The notes under the pieces are model-generated. The model saw only the letters and a list, made by a program, of their open reading frames with translations. It was not told the DNA's origin and made no database searches. 64,000 bases of DNA from contig NZ_CAESCH010000001.1 in NCBI RefSeq assembly GCF_903166545.1, positions 872,001-936,000 of the forward strand, in the 5' to 3' direction. Each line of letters opens with the position of its first letter. The first letter of the stretch is position 1. The position numbers were made by a program, and so were the translations under genes. Below are positions 23,058 through 32,538 of this stretch, piece by piece. The stretch is from Metabacillus schmidteae. GTDB taxonomy: Bacteria > Bacillota > Bacilli > Bacillales > Bacillaceae.

Positions 23058-23244
23058 TATTTACATAAATCTGCATTTTCCACAAAAAATACACACTGAC
23101 TTTCTTCCGTGTAGCTAAATAGTCGGTGAATATCTATCTTAATTTATAAAAATAGGTAATGATAACTAACAACTTACGTGAAATCGCTTTTTACGGTTGA
23201 TAGAATTAATCCAATATAAGGGATGTTAGGTAGGAGGTGATGCA

Positions 23245-23368
23245 ATGGATTCTTAAGAAAAACTCAGCTGTTTAAGTCAGTTGAGAGGTCGCTGGATGTA
23301 TTAATTTATTTTACAGTAGAACAACTCTTAGATTTGAAAAACATTTATTATGATGGAGAAGTGTAGAT
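23245..23368 (+). pseudogene. Small gene with a frameshift near its start (uncertain)
   Basis: An excellent ribosome site (AGGAGGTGATGCA) precedes ATG 23245, but that frame stops after three codons. The +1-shifted frame is open for about 38 codons (FLRKTQLFKSVERSLDVL, then FTVEQLLDLKNIYYDGEV) and has a protein-like amphipathic pattern. A single-base deletion or insertion could explain both. Family unknown. Confidence 0.35.
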
Positions 23369-23412
23369 AATGAAGTATAAACTTTAAAAAAGTTCATGCT
23401 CATTTCCATAGA

Positions 23413-23450
23413 AGGTGATCTTAGGTTAATAAGAGATCATCTTCTTTTAT
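23413..23450 (+). terminator. Hairpin with T-rich tail
   Basis: AAGGTGATCTT pairs with AAGAGATCATCTT around an eight-base loop and is followed by CTTTTAT. It probably ended the small broken gene before it. Confidence 0.6.
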
Positions 23451-24024
23451 CGTGTAGAAAACTACGCTAGCTTTGCATGCTAGTTTTATTGTAATCAAGA
23501 AAAGAGTTTTATGAAGAAATTCAGTTTGAACTCATTAATAAAATGAGATAGATGATTAGAACTATCTATTATAGGTAAAATCTCTCAAAAATAAATCACG
23601 TAGTAGAAATGATTCAGAAAAATTTTTAGTTTAGAAAGCATCTCAAATGATAATTAATCCCTTTACAATAAACAAATCTATCAATACTATAAGTCGATAT
23701 TTCGTCATTTTTTTACAATTAATTAATACTAGGTTAATAGTAGGAGGATAAAATTTTGATAGGGAAGAGTTTGTCGAGTAATTATATAATTATTTTGAAG
23801 CGGTTTCTCTAAATTTTCTTGGATAGATAATCTTAAACCAAACTTACAAAAATGAGGTGGATCAAATTATCGCAAGGCTTGTTGATTAGTATATTCATTC
23901 GTTCAGACATTTTTTTTAGAAATCATATGTTTAAGTAAAGTCTAGAAACCCTTGTATTAAAGTTGACAAAATAAACCGTTTCAACAGCAAATTTCCCTAA
24001 AAAGTTGCAATAAGGAGGAGAAAC

Positions 24025-27000
24025 ATGAAGAGATGGCATAAGAAGAGTGCCAGTATTGTCATGGTGCTTGTTTTACTTGTAGGCTTATTTGCACCTGCTG
24101 CTAATACGATTGTAAAGGCTGAAACTGGAGTAGCTACTGACCTAATTATCTCAGAATATATTGAAGGATCTAGTGTTAACAAAGCAATTGAGCTATACAA
24201 TGGTACAGGTGCAGAGATCGATTTAAGTGGATATACTCTTGAACTCTATAATAATGGTGGAAGTGCAACAACAGGAATAACGACGACAGATAAGGTTTTA
24301 GCATTAGAGGGTAAGGTTGCGGCAGGTGATACATACGTTATTTCCCGTCAAGATGCAGATTCTGCAATTGTTGCTGTAGCTGATCATTTAGATAAAAGCA
24401 AACAAGTGATCAATTTCAATGGTAACGATCAAATCGTACTTAAGAAAAATGGAACTGTTGTTGATTCAATTGGACAAGTTGGATCAGTGACAAATTCCCT
24501 TGCAGATGTATCACTAGTTAGAAATAATAATATTTTAGTAGGAGATAAAGTAATTGATGATGAATTTGATCCTACTAAGGAATGGACGAATTTAGGAAAA
24601 GATACTTTTTCTAATCTTGGGAAGCACCAATCTGAAGAGGAACCAACTGAACCTGAAACCCCAACTGAACCAGAAGAGCCAACTGAACCTGAAGCGCCAG
24701 TTGAAGCCATTTCAGTTGCAGAAGCTCGTGATGCTGAAGTAGGTCAAACAGTAACGATTGAAGGTATTGCTACAACAAAGAATGGACTTTGGGGTTATGA
24801 TACTTTCTATATGCAGGATGATACAGCAGGAATGTTCGTTTTCAGTAGCCCGAAAGACGTTCAACCTGGGGACAAAGTAAAAATTACTGGTGAGTTAAAA
24901 ACCTATAATAAAGAACTAGAGATTGAACCAACTAGTTTAGAGATTATTTCCTCTGGAAACAGCCTTCCAGCAGCTCAAGTTATAGCACCAACAGCTATAA
25001 ACGAAGAGACTCAAGGAGAATTGCTTAAATTGGAAAATATTACAATTACTGATGTTGAAAGTGATAGCTATGGAACTGCTACTTTCCAGGCCGAGACAAA
25101 ATCAGGTGAAAAGGTCCGAGTTATCCATGATAATCGTACAGGCTCTAATTATGATGAACTGATGAAACACTATAAAGAAGGTGACAAAGTTCATTTAACA
25201 GGAATTGGATCGATTGATAATGATGGATATCATCTAAAGACTTTCGGTCTTGAAAGCTATGATTTAGTAAACAAACCAGCAGTTTATTCTGAACAAACTC
25301 AAGGCACAGTACCAGCAGGCACAAAAATCGAACTGAAATCTGGTATTGAAAGTGCCGAGATTTATTACACAACAGATGGTACAGAACCAACTGTAGAAAG
25401 TACAAAATATGTTGAACCAATTGCATTAAATACTGGAGAAACAACGATTAAAGCCATTGCTGTAAATGGAGAAGAAGTAAGCGAAGTATTCAGCTTTTCG
25501 TACACAATTTTAAATACTGAAGGCGTGAAAATTCGTGATATTCAAGGAAAAGGGCATGAATCACAATATACTGGTTCTTCAGTTGATGGGATTACTGGTG
25601 TTGTAACACATGTTGTTAGCGGATCAACTTTTGTCATTCAAGACGAAAACGCAGATGATGATCTTACAACATCTGAAGCCATTCAAGTATACAAATCTTC
25701 TCATGGTCTTACTGTTGGTGATAAAGTATCAGTTGACGGTACTGTACAAGAATATGGCGGCGGTGCGAACCTATCTAAAACTGAAATTGGCGCAAGTGTA
25801 GTTACAAAAACAGGAACAGCTGAGTTACCGGAGCCATTAGTAGTTGGTAAAGACATCATCCCTCCAAACAAAGTAATTGATAATGATGAAATGAAATCAT
25901 TTGATCCAGCAGAAGATGGGATTGATTTCTGGGAATCTGTAGAATTTATGCGAGTTTCATTCCCAAATGCAAAAGTTGTGGGACCTCCTTACTCAAGTGA
26001 TGTTCCAATCATTGTTGAAAGCACGACAAACAATGAGTTGAATAATCAAGGCGGTTTAAATATTGCTGCAGATGATTATAATCCGGAAAAAATATTTTTA
26101 GATAATGTAGGAAATAACTTTAAATCAGGTGATACGTTTGATGGTGATGTTGTAGGGGTTATTTCTTACTCTAGTACAGGATTTCAACTTTTAACCAACA
26201 AAGATACATTACCTAAAGTAATAGAATCTAACATCGAGCCTGAAGTAACTCATATTGAACCTGCTGCAGATAAATTAACTGTTGCATCATACAATATCGA
26301 AAACTTCTCAAACAATAAATCAAATACACCAGATGAGAAAGTGGAGAGAATTGCAAAAACATTTGTAGAAAATATGAAATCTCCAGACGTTATTACTTTA
26401 GTAGAAGTACAAGACAATGATGGGGAAACTAATTCAGGTAATACGGATGCGTCAGAAAGCTATAAACGCTTAATTGAAGCAATCAAAGGTGCTGGTGGTC
26501 CAGCTTACGAGTGGACGGATGTGGCACCTGTAAATAATGATAATGGTGGAGCACCTGGTGGTAATATTCGTGTAGGTTATCTTTATAATCCTGAACGCGT
26601 TACATTAGTTGAAGGAACAAAAGGTACTGGCACTCAAGCAAATGGATGGAGTGAAGATGGAAATTTAACACTTAACCCAGGTGTGATTGATCCAGCTAAA
26701 TTCCCTAATACACGTAAACCAATTGCTGCTGAATTTGAGTTCCAAGGTGAGCGAGTTGTTGTCATTGGGACACACTTAAACTCTAAAGGTGGAGATCAAT
26801 CATTATGGGGATCTAATCAACCTCCAAGTTTAAGTTCAGAAGCGGAAAGACATGGATTAGCTCAAGCAATTAATGATTTTATTGATGAAGGACTTGCAGA
26901 AAATCCAGATTTAAATGTTGTACTTGCTGGGGATATGAATGATTTTGAGTTTACGAAAACATTCGAAATCCTTAAGGGTAACGAGTTAACAAATATGGTG

Positions 27001-30000
27001 GATAAAGTTCCGGCAAACGACCGTTTCTCTTATTTCTTCCAAGGTAATAACCAAGTACTTGATCATATTCTTGTTACAAATAATCTTGTAAATAGCACAG
27101 TGGCTGATATGATCCATATTAATGCGAACTATACAGAGGCTCAGGGACAAGCATCTGATCATGACCCTGTTATGATTCAGGTTGATCTAAAGAACAAAGA
27201 AAAAGACAATTTTGATTTAACTGTTCTTCACACAAATGATACACACGGATCTTTAGACAATATGCCTAAAACAGTTACGGCTGTAAAAGAGGAAAGAGCT
27301 AAAGATCCAAATTCACTGCTTTTACATGCAGGTGACGCATTCACTGGTACATTGTACTTTAACGAATTCCAAGGTGAAGCAGATCTAGCCCTAATGAATT
27401 TAATGGGCTTTGATGCAATGACATTTGGTAATCATGAATTCGATCTAGGTTCATCAGCTGCAGGTCATGAGAAATTAGTAGAATTTATCCAAGGTGCACA
27501 ATTCCCGTTTGTAAGTGCAAACGTTGATTTCTCACCGGATGAAAAATTCAATGGTGTATTCAATAACTCAGTTACAGCTGATGCTGAAAGTGGACAAATT
27601 TACAATGGTATCATTAAAGAAGTAAACGGTGAAAAGGTTGGTATCTTCGGTTTAACAACAGAAGAAACAGAAGCTATTTCTAGTCCAGGATCAATTGCTT
27701 TTGAAAACTATCTAGAAGAAGCTGAAAAAGCAGTTAAAGACTTTGAATCACAAGGTGTAAATAAGATTATTGCATTAACTCATATCGGTTATGATGATAA
27801 TGCCGAAATCGATAATGATTTAACTCTAGCAAAAGAAGTAGAAGGCATTGATGTAATTGTTGGAGGACATAGTCATACAACATTAACTGAACCAACAGTA
27901 ATTGAAGAAGACGGGACACCAACGGTTATTGTACAAACAGGAAATGCCAATAGTAACCTAGGTTCACTTAATGTGGAATTTGATAAAGCTGGTGTAGTTG
28001 TAGCACAAAAAGGTCAATTAATTCCAATTAAAGACCAAGAAGCTGACCAGGAAGCAGCGGACATTCTAGCTCCTTACAAAGAGCAGGTAGATCAAGTAGC
28101 ACAAGAAGAAATTGGTGTAACAACTGACGTAGAATTGGAAAACCCGCGTACAAATGGTGATAATACAAAACCAAGTGTACGTAAAAATGAAACAATTTTA
28201 GGAAACTTAATTACAGATGGAATGCTTGAAAAAGCAAAATCATTTACTGGCGAAGATGTTATTATGGCCTTACAAAACGGCGGTGGTATCCGTTCAGCAA
28301 TTGATGCTGGCCCAATCACTGTTGGGGAAGTAATTACTGTTCTTCCATTCGCTAATACTTTAGCAACGATGGATTTAACAGGTGCTGAGTTGAAAGAAGC
28401 ATTTGAAATCAGCTTCAGTCAATACCCAGCGGAAAATGGCGGCTTCTTACATGTAGCCGGTGGTAAAGTGGAATTTGATTCTACGAAACCAGCAGGAGAA
28501 CGTGTAGTTTCTGTAAAATATCTAAATGAAAATGATGAATATGTAGAAGTTCAAGACGAAGAGTCTTACACAATCGCAACAAATGCTTTCACAGCAAAGG
28601 GCGGAGACGGTTATGATGTCTTTGCGAAAGCATATGAAGAAGGACGTGTAACAGACTTAGGTTTATCAGATTGGGAAAACTTCAGAGACCACCTAGTGAG
28701 CTTAGAATCAATCCCAACAGAAGTTGAAGGTCGAATTGTAGAGGACAACTTTGATTTAACAGTGCTTCACACAAATGATACACACGCATCTTTAGACAAC
28801 ATGCCTAAAACAGTTACGGCTGTAAAAGAGGAAAGAGCTAAAGATCCAAATTCTCTGCTTTTACACGCAGGTGATGCATTCACTGGTACATTGTACTTTA
28901 ACGAATTCCAGGGCGAAGCAGACTTAGCTTTAATGAACTTAATGGGCTTTGATGCAATGACATTTGGTAACCATGAATTTGATTTAGGTTCATCAGCTGC
29001 AGGTCATGAGAAATTAGTACAATTTATCCAAGGTGCACAATTCCCGTTTGTAAGTGCAAACGTTGATTTCTCACCGGATGAAAAATTCAATGGTGTATTC
29101 AATAACTCAGTTAAAGCTGATGCTGAAAACGGACAAATTTATAATGGCATCATTAAAGAAGTAAACGGTGAAAAGGTTGGTATCTTCGGTTTAACAACAG
29201 AAGAAACACAAGATATTTCTAGTCCAGGAACAATTGCCTTCCAAAACTATCTTGAAGAAGCTGAAAAAGCTGTTAAAGACTTTGAAGCACAAGGTGTTAA
29301 TAAGATTATTGCGCTAACTCATATTGGTTATGATGATAATGCAGCAATTGATAACGATTTAACCTTGGCTAAAGAAGTAGAAGGAATTGATATTATTGTT
29401 GGTGGACACAGTCATACAGCATTAACTGAACCAACAGTCATTGAAGAAGACGAGACACCAACGGTTATTGTACAAACAGGAAATGCCAATAGTAACCTAG
29501 GTTCACTTAATGTTGAATTTGATAAAGATGGTGTAGTCGTAGCGCAAACTGGTCAATTAATTCCAATTAAAGACCAAGAAGCTGACCAGGAAGCAGCGGA
29601 CATTCTAGCTCCTTACAAAGAGCAGGTAGATCAAGTAGCACAGGAAGAAATTGGTGTAACAACAGAAGTTGAATTGGAAAACCCGCGAACAGATGGGGAT
29701 AATACAAAACCAAGTGTACGTAAGAACGAAACAATCTTAGGGAACTTAATTACAGATGGAATGCTTGAAAAAGCAAAATCATTCACTGGGGAAAATGTCA
29801 TAATGGCCTTACAAAACGGCGGTGGCATCCGTTCAGCAATAAATGCTGGCCCAATCACTGTTGGAGAAGTAATTACTGTTCTGCCATTCGCTAATACATT
29901 AGCAACGATGGATCTAACAGGTGCTGAGTTGAAAGAAGCATTTGAAACCAGCTTCAGTCAATACCCTGCGGAAAATGGCGGCTTTTTACATGTAGCCGGC

Positions 30001-30780
30001 GGTAAGGTGGAATTTGATTCTACGAAACCAGCAGGAGAACGTGTCGTATCTGTAAAATATGTAAATGCAAGTGGTGAATATGTAGAAGTTCAGGATGAAG
30101 AGACTTACACAGTCGCAACAAATGCTTTCACAGCAAAAGGTGGAGATGGCTATGACGTCTTTGCGAAAGCATACGAAGAAGGACGTGTAACAGACTTAGG
30201 TCTATCAGATTGGGAAAACTTCAGAGATCATCTAGTAAGCTTAAAAACGATCCCAGCAGAAGTTGAAGGTAGAATTGTAGATGTAAATGATGAAAACCCA
30301 GGCGAGAACCCAGGTGAAAACCCAGGCGAGAACCCAGGTGAAAACCCAGGCGAAAATCCAGGTGAAAACCCAGGCGAGAACCCAGGCGAAAATCCAGGTG
30401 AAAATCCAGGTGAAAATCCAGGTGAAAACCCAGGCGAGAACCCAGGTGAAAACCCAGGCGAAAATCCAGGTGAAAACCCAGGCGAGAACCCAGGCGAGAA
30501 CCCAGGCGAAAATCCAGGTGAAAACCCAGGCGAGAACCCAGGTGAAAATCCAGGTGAAAATCCAGGTGAAAACCCAGGCGAGAACCCAGGTGAAAACCCA
30601 AGCGAGAACCCAGGTGAGAACCCAGGCGAGAACCCAGGTGAAAACCAAACATCACAAGATGATCACGAACTTCCAAATACAGCAACAAACAACTTTAATC
30701 TTATCCTAATAGGAATCATGGTAGTTCTAGCTGGTGGAATTTTATACTTCGTTAAGAGAAAACATACGATCAGACAATAA
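24025..30780 (+). CDS. Giant wall-anchored nuclease / double 5'-nucleotidase (YhcR/YfkN-like)
   Basis: ATG 24025 follows AAGGAGGAG. The 2251-residue product has a signal peptide (VLVLLVGLFAPAANTIVKA). Domains in order: lamin-tail-like (about 35-200), acidic Pro/Glu/Thr linker (about 208-230), OB-fold nucleic-acid-binding region (about 230-345), a chitobiase-like beta segment with YYTTDGTEPT (about 430-490), a second OB-like region, and an endonuclease/exonuclease/phosphatase domain (about 750-1055, with VASYNIENF, GTHLNSKGGDQSLWG, GDMNDFE, SDHDPVM). Two tandem metallophosphatase-nucleotidase units start at residues 1063 and 1576 (each with HTNDTH, HAGDAFTG, GNHEFDLG, GGHSHT, NGGGIRSA, GGDGYDVF). 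A stalk of 29 NPGE units (2091-2206, one NPSE) is followed by a sorting signal (LPNTA, a hydrophobic helix, KRKH). It would sit on the cell wall, degrade extracellular nucleic acid and release nucleosides and phosphate. B. subtilis YhcR is a shorter relative. No sortase gene is in the window. Confidence 0.9.
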   Translation: MKRWHKKSASIVMVLVLLVGLFAPAANTIVKAETGVATDLIISEYIEGSSVNKAIELYNGTGAEIDLSGYTLELYNNGGSATTGITTTDKVLALEGKVAAGDTYVISRQDADSAIVAVADHLDKSKQVINFNGNDQIVLKKNGTVVDSIGQVGSVTNSLADVSLVRNNNILVGDKVIDDEFDPTKEWTNLGKDTFSNLGKHQSEEEPTEPETPTEPEEPTEPEAPVEAISVAEARDAEVGQTVTIEGIATTKNGLWGYDTFYMQDDTAGMFVFSSPKDVQPGDKVKITGELKTYNKELEIEPTSLEIISSGNSLPAAQVIAPTAINEETQGELLKLENITITDVESDSYGTATFQAETKSGEKVRVIHDNRTGSNYDELMKHYKEGDKVHLTGIGSIDNDGYHLKTFGLESYDLVNKPAVYSEQTQGTVPAGTKIELKSGIESAEIYYTTDGTEPTVESTKYVEPIALNTGETTIKAIAVNGEEVSEVFSFSYTILNTEGVKIRDIQGKGHESQYTGSSVDGITGVVTHVVSGSTFVIQDENADDDLTTSEAIQVYKSSHGLTVGDKVSVDGTVQEYGGGANLSKTEIGASVVTKTGTAELPEPLVVGKDIIPPNKVIDNDEMKSFDPAEDGIDFWESVEFMRVSFPNAKVVGPPYSSDVPIIVESTTNNELNNQGGLNIAADDYNPEKIFLDNVGNNFKSGDTFDGDVVGVISYSSTGFQLLTNKDTLPKVIESNIEPEVTHIEPAADKLTVASYNIENFSNNKSNTPDEKVERIAKTFVENMKSPDVITLVEVQDNDGETNSGNTDASESYKRLIEAIKGAGGPAYEWTDVAPVNNDNGGAPGGNIRVGYLYNPERVTLVEGTKGTGTQANGWSEDGNLTLNPGVIDPAKFPNTRKPIAAEFEFQGERVVVIGTHLNSKGGDQSLWGSNQPPSLSSEAERHGLAQAINDFIDEGLAENPDLNVVLAGDMNDFEFTKTFEILKGNELTNMVDKVPANDRFSYFFQGNNQVLDHILVTNNLVNSTVADMIHINANYTEAQGQASDHDPVMIQVDLKNKEKDNFDLTVLHTNDTHGSLDNMPKTVTAVKEERAKDPNSLLLHAGDAFTGTLYFNEFQGEADLALMNLMGFDAMTFGNHEFDLGSSAAGHEKLVEFIQGAQFPFVSANVDFSPDEKFNGVFNNSVTADAESGQIYNGIIKEVNGEKVGIFGLTTEETEAISSPGSIAFENYLEEAEKAVKDFESQGVNKIIALTHIGYDDNAEIDNDLTLAKEVEGIDVIVGGHSHTTLTEPTVIEEDGTPTVIVQTGNANSNLGSLNVEFDKAGVVVAQKGQLIPIKDQEADQEAADILAPYKEQVDQVAQEEIGVTTDVELENPRTNGDNTKPSVRKNETILGNLITDGMLEKAKSFTGEDVIMALQNGGGIRSAIDAGPITVGEVITVLPFANTLATMDLTGAELKEAFEISFSQYPAENGGFLHVAGGKVEFDSTKPAGERVVSVKYLNENDEYVEVQDEESYTIATNAFTAKGGDGYDVFAKAYEEGRVTDLGLSDWENFRDHLVSLESIPTEVEGRIVEDNFDLTVLHTNDTHASLDNMPKTVTAVKEERAKDPNSLLLHAGDAFTGTLYFNEFQGEADLALMNLMGFDAMTFGNHEFDLGSSAAGHEKLVQFIQGAQFPFVSANVDFSPDEKFNGVFNNSVKADAENGQIYNGIIKEVNGEKVGIFGLTTEETQDISSPGTIAFQNYLEEAEKAVKDFEAQGVNKIIALTHIGYDDNAAIDNDLTLAKEVEGIDIIVGGHSHTALTEPTVIEEDETPTVIVQTGNANSNLGSLNVEFDKDGVVVAQTGQLIPIKDQEADQEAADILAPYKEQVDQVAQEEIGVTTEVELENPRTDGDNTKPSVRKNETILGNLITDGMLEKAKSFTGENVIMALQNGGGIRSAINAGPITVGEVITVLPFANTLATMDLTGAELKEAFETSFSQYPAENGGFLHVAGGKVEFDSTKPAGERVVSVKYVNASGEYVEVQDEETYTVATNAFTAKGGDGYDVFAKAYEEGRVTDLGLSDWENFRDHLVSLKTIPAEVEGRIVDVNDENPGENPGENPGENPGENPGENPGENPGENPGENPGENPGENPGENPGENPGENPGENPGENPGENPGENPGENPGENPGENPGENPGENPGENPGENPGENPSENPGENPGENPGENQTSQDDHELPNTATNNFNLILIGIMVVLAGGILYFVKRKHTIRQ
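30295..30642 (+). repeat. 12-base coding repeat, 29 units (NPGE stalk)
   Basis: The unit AACCCAGGCGAG and synonymous variants (AAT/AAC, GGC/GGT, GAG/GAA) encode a tetrapeptide 29 times in a row. The synonymous changes show selection for the peptide. The length of such arrays usually varies between strains by slippage. Confidence 0.95.
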
Positions 30781-30793
30781 TATGTAATATGAA

Positions 30794-30827
30794 AAGAAAG
30801 GCGTGGCACTTGATGCACGCCTTTCTT
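30794..30827 (+). terminator. Terminator of the giant nuclease gene
   Basis: AAGAAAGGCGTG pairs with CACGCCTTTCTT around a ten-base loop, 14 bases after the stop codon. There is no extended T run beyond the stem. Confidence 0.75.
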
Positions 30828-30951
30828 CAATCAATAAAGTGAATAATTGGGGTCACTGGTATTAATAGTGTTGGGTATTACATCCATGATATGCAATGTT
30901 TCTCTCATATTGCTGAATTGCCTATCAGCAGTTTTACTCTATGTGCAGAGT

Positions 30952-31557
30952 CTATTTCCTCCCTACAAACTTAAACGAATAAATATGTGTCTTCGTTAAA
31001 TCAATAACTTCCCGAATAAACTCCTCTTCTGTTTCGGCAAACCCATTCCCAATCCAATTATGAAGAAGTCCGTAAAAGCCGTATGCTGCATAACGCTTAA
31101 AATAATCCATGTTAACTGGAATATTGTCGATTGTTTCAAAAACAAACTGCTCTTTATAGATTTTTAAAATCGTTTGAGGAAATCGTGTATGTAAACCTGG
31201 AATTGTATCATCGTAGTTAATTAGCTCGAAAAAATCCCTATTTTCATATATATAGGAAACAATATGGAAGGATGGTGCTTTTAGGTTGTCTGTATAATGT
31301 TTCTGACCGGGTATATATGGTTTTCCAACTGCTAATTCTAACCCTTGAAGCATAGATAGGAGTAAATCTTCTGCTAACTCGATTTTATCCTGGTAATGGA
31401 CATAAAAGGTGCTGCGATTGTAAGCTGCATAATCGACGATATCCTTAACTGTCACAGAGTGATATCCTTGCTTTTTTATGAGATCAATTAATGCTTTCTT
31501 CAGATGTGTTTTTGTTCGATTTTGTCGTTGAGATGGTGTGTTTTGTTCGTTATCCAT
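30952..31557 (-). CDS. TetR/AcrR-family transcriptional regulator
   Basis: The 201-residue protein starts at ATG 31557 on the minus strand. The N-terminal DNA-binding domain (about residues 15-60) reads KTHLKKALIDLIKKQGYHSV, then VKDIVDYAAYNRSTFYVHYQDK, the standard TetR helix-turn-helix. The rest is an all-helical ligand and dimer domain with several aromatic residues (YENRDFFELINY). It is divergent from two short-chain dehydrogenase genes and shares with them a 150-base control region holding inverted repeats. It probably represses them, and perhaps itself, until a small lipophilic substrate binds. Confidence 0.9.
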   Translation of the reverse strand: MDNEQNTPSQRQNRTKTHLKKALIDLIKKQGYHSVTVKDIVDYAAYNRSTFYVHYQDKIELAEDLLLSMLQGLELAVGKPYIPGQKHYTDNLKAPSFHIVSYIYENRDFFELINYDDTIPGLHTRFPQTILKIYKEQFVFETIDNIPVNMDYFKRYAAYGFYGLLHNWIGNGFAETEEEFIREVIDLTKTHIYSFKFVGRK

Positions 31558-31575
31558 GAAAAAACCTCGCTCAAA

Positions 31576-31612
31576 TTAGACAGATTGATGAGAAATGTCT
31601 AAGTAGTAGACA
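31576..31612. promoter_or_regulatory. Candidate TetR operator
   Basis: Two overlapping inverted repeats lie between the divergent genes: TTAGACA with TGTCTAA (31576-31602) and the compact perfect repeat TGTCTA-AGTAG-TAGACA (31596-31612). The half-site TAGACA thus occurs three times. Size and symmetry fit a TetR dimer site; binding by the neighbouring regulator is inferred. Confidence 0.65.
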
Positions 31613-31707
31613 CTTCATAAAATCTTAATGATTTTTTATGAGTAAACATAGGAGTAGAATTAAATTGTACACAAAATATGAAAGATTTATAAGTAGGAGG
31701 ATGTAAA

Positions 31708-32445
31708 ATGGGTAAATTACAAGACAAAGTAGCAGTGATTACTGGTGGTGCATCTGGTATCGGAGCTGCGACAGCACGTTTATTTGTTTCAGAGGGAGCA
31801 AAGGTCGTATTAGTAGATTTAAATGAAGAAAAGGGAAAGGCTTTTGAAAGTGAATTGAAAGCGCTTCATCGCAAAGCTCTTTTTATCAAAGCAAATATTA
31901 CAAGTGAAGAAGAGGTTGTTAATGTTTTTAAACAAACAGTTGAAGCGTTCGGAAAAGTAGATATTGTTTTCAATAATGCCGGTATTGGCCGAGTTCAACC
32001 TTCACATCAGTTAGAGTATTCAGAATGGAGAAACACGGTAAACGTTGATTTAGATGGTGTATTTTTAGTAGCCCGTGAATCTATTCGTGAAATGTTAAAA
32101 ACTGGAGAGGGTACAATCGTTAATACTGCATCTATGTACGGCTTGGTTGGATCACCTGGTTCAGCGGCATATAACGCTGCAAAGGGGGGAGTTGTTAACT
32201 TAACACGCTCACTAGCGCTTGAATATGCTGAACAAAACATTCGTGTTAACGCATTATGCCCAGGTTTCATTGATACTCCAATTATTCCGGAAGAAAGCAA
32301 ACAGGCATTAGCGGCAGTAACACCAATGAAACGTTTAGGACAAGCTGAAGAAATGGCAAAAGCCGTATTATTCTTGGCGTCTGATGATTCATCCTATATG
32401 ACAGGTAATACGTTAACAGTTGATGGTGGGTATACTGCGCAATAA
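31708..32445 (+). CDS. Short-chain dehydrogenase/reductase (SDR), first of a pair
   Basis: ATG 31708 follows TAGGAGGATG. The 245-residue protein is a classical SDR. It has the cofactor loop TGGASGIG (residues 12-19), an acidic residue after the second strand (VLVDLNEEKG, preferring NAD), NNAG (about 89-92), the catalytic serine in NTASMYG (about 140), Y-x-x-x-K in YNAAKGG (about 154-158), and CPGFIDTP. Its family covers 3-oxoacyl-ACP reductases and many alcohol dehydrogenases; the substrate is not readable. It is followed by a second SDR gene 93 bases later. Both are controlled, probably, by the divergent TetR protein. Confidence 0.92.
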   Translation: MGKLQDKVAVITGGASGIGAATARLFVSEGAKVVLVDLNEEKGKAFESELKALHRKALFIKANITSEEEVVNVFKQTVEAFGKVDIVFNNAGIGRVQPSHQLEYSEWRNTVNVDLDGVFLVARESIREMLKTGEGTIVNTASMYGLVGSPGSAAYNAAKGGVVNLTRSLALEYAEQNIRVNALCPGFIDTPIIPEESKQALAAVTPMKRLGQAEEMAKAVLFLASDDSSYMTGNTLTVDGGYTAQ

Positions 32446-32538
32446 TTATAAATAAGAAACTTCTATTTTGCACATAATTTTTAAAGGGTAATAGGTTACT
32501 TTCACCTATTAAATCGTAATAACAAGGAGGAACATTTA

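Larger units (their letters stand above)
22947..24024. other. Long intergenic stretch with hairpins and decayed small frames
   Basis: It contains a clear terminator (23034-23057), a second hairpin (23413-23450) and a small broken frame near 23245. A further ribosome-site-like AGGAGG near 23741 is followed by only 18 codons. A TTGACA at about 23963 may belong to the promoter of the gene at 24025, but no good -10 follows at the right distance. Confidence 0.5.

Noticed and set aside
23963..24010. TTGACA before the giant nuclease gene as its promoter
   Set aside because: No acceptable -10 hexamer follows at 16-18 bases, so the promoter could not be placed.
30221..30709. Open frames in the other frames and on the minus strand of the NPGE repeat
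   Set aside because: They are by-products of the 12-base coding repeat; the plus-strand frame of the giant nuclease has the start, signal peptide and sorting signal.
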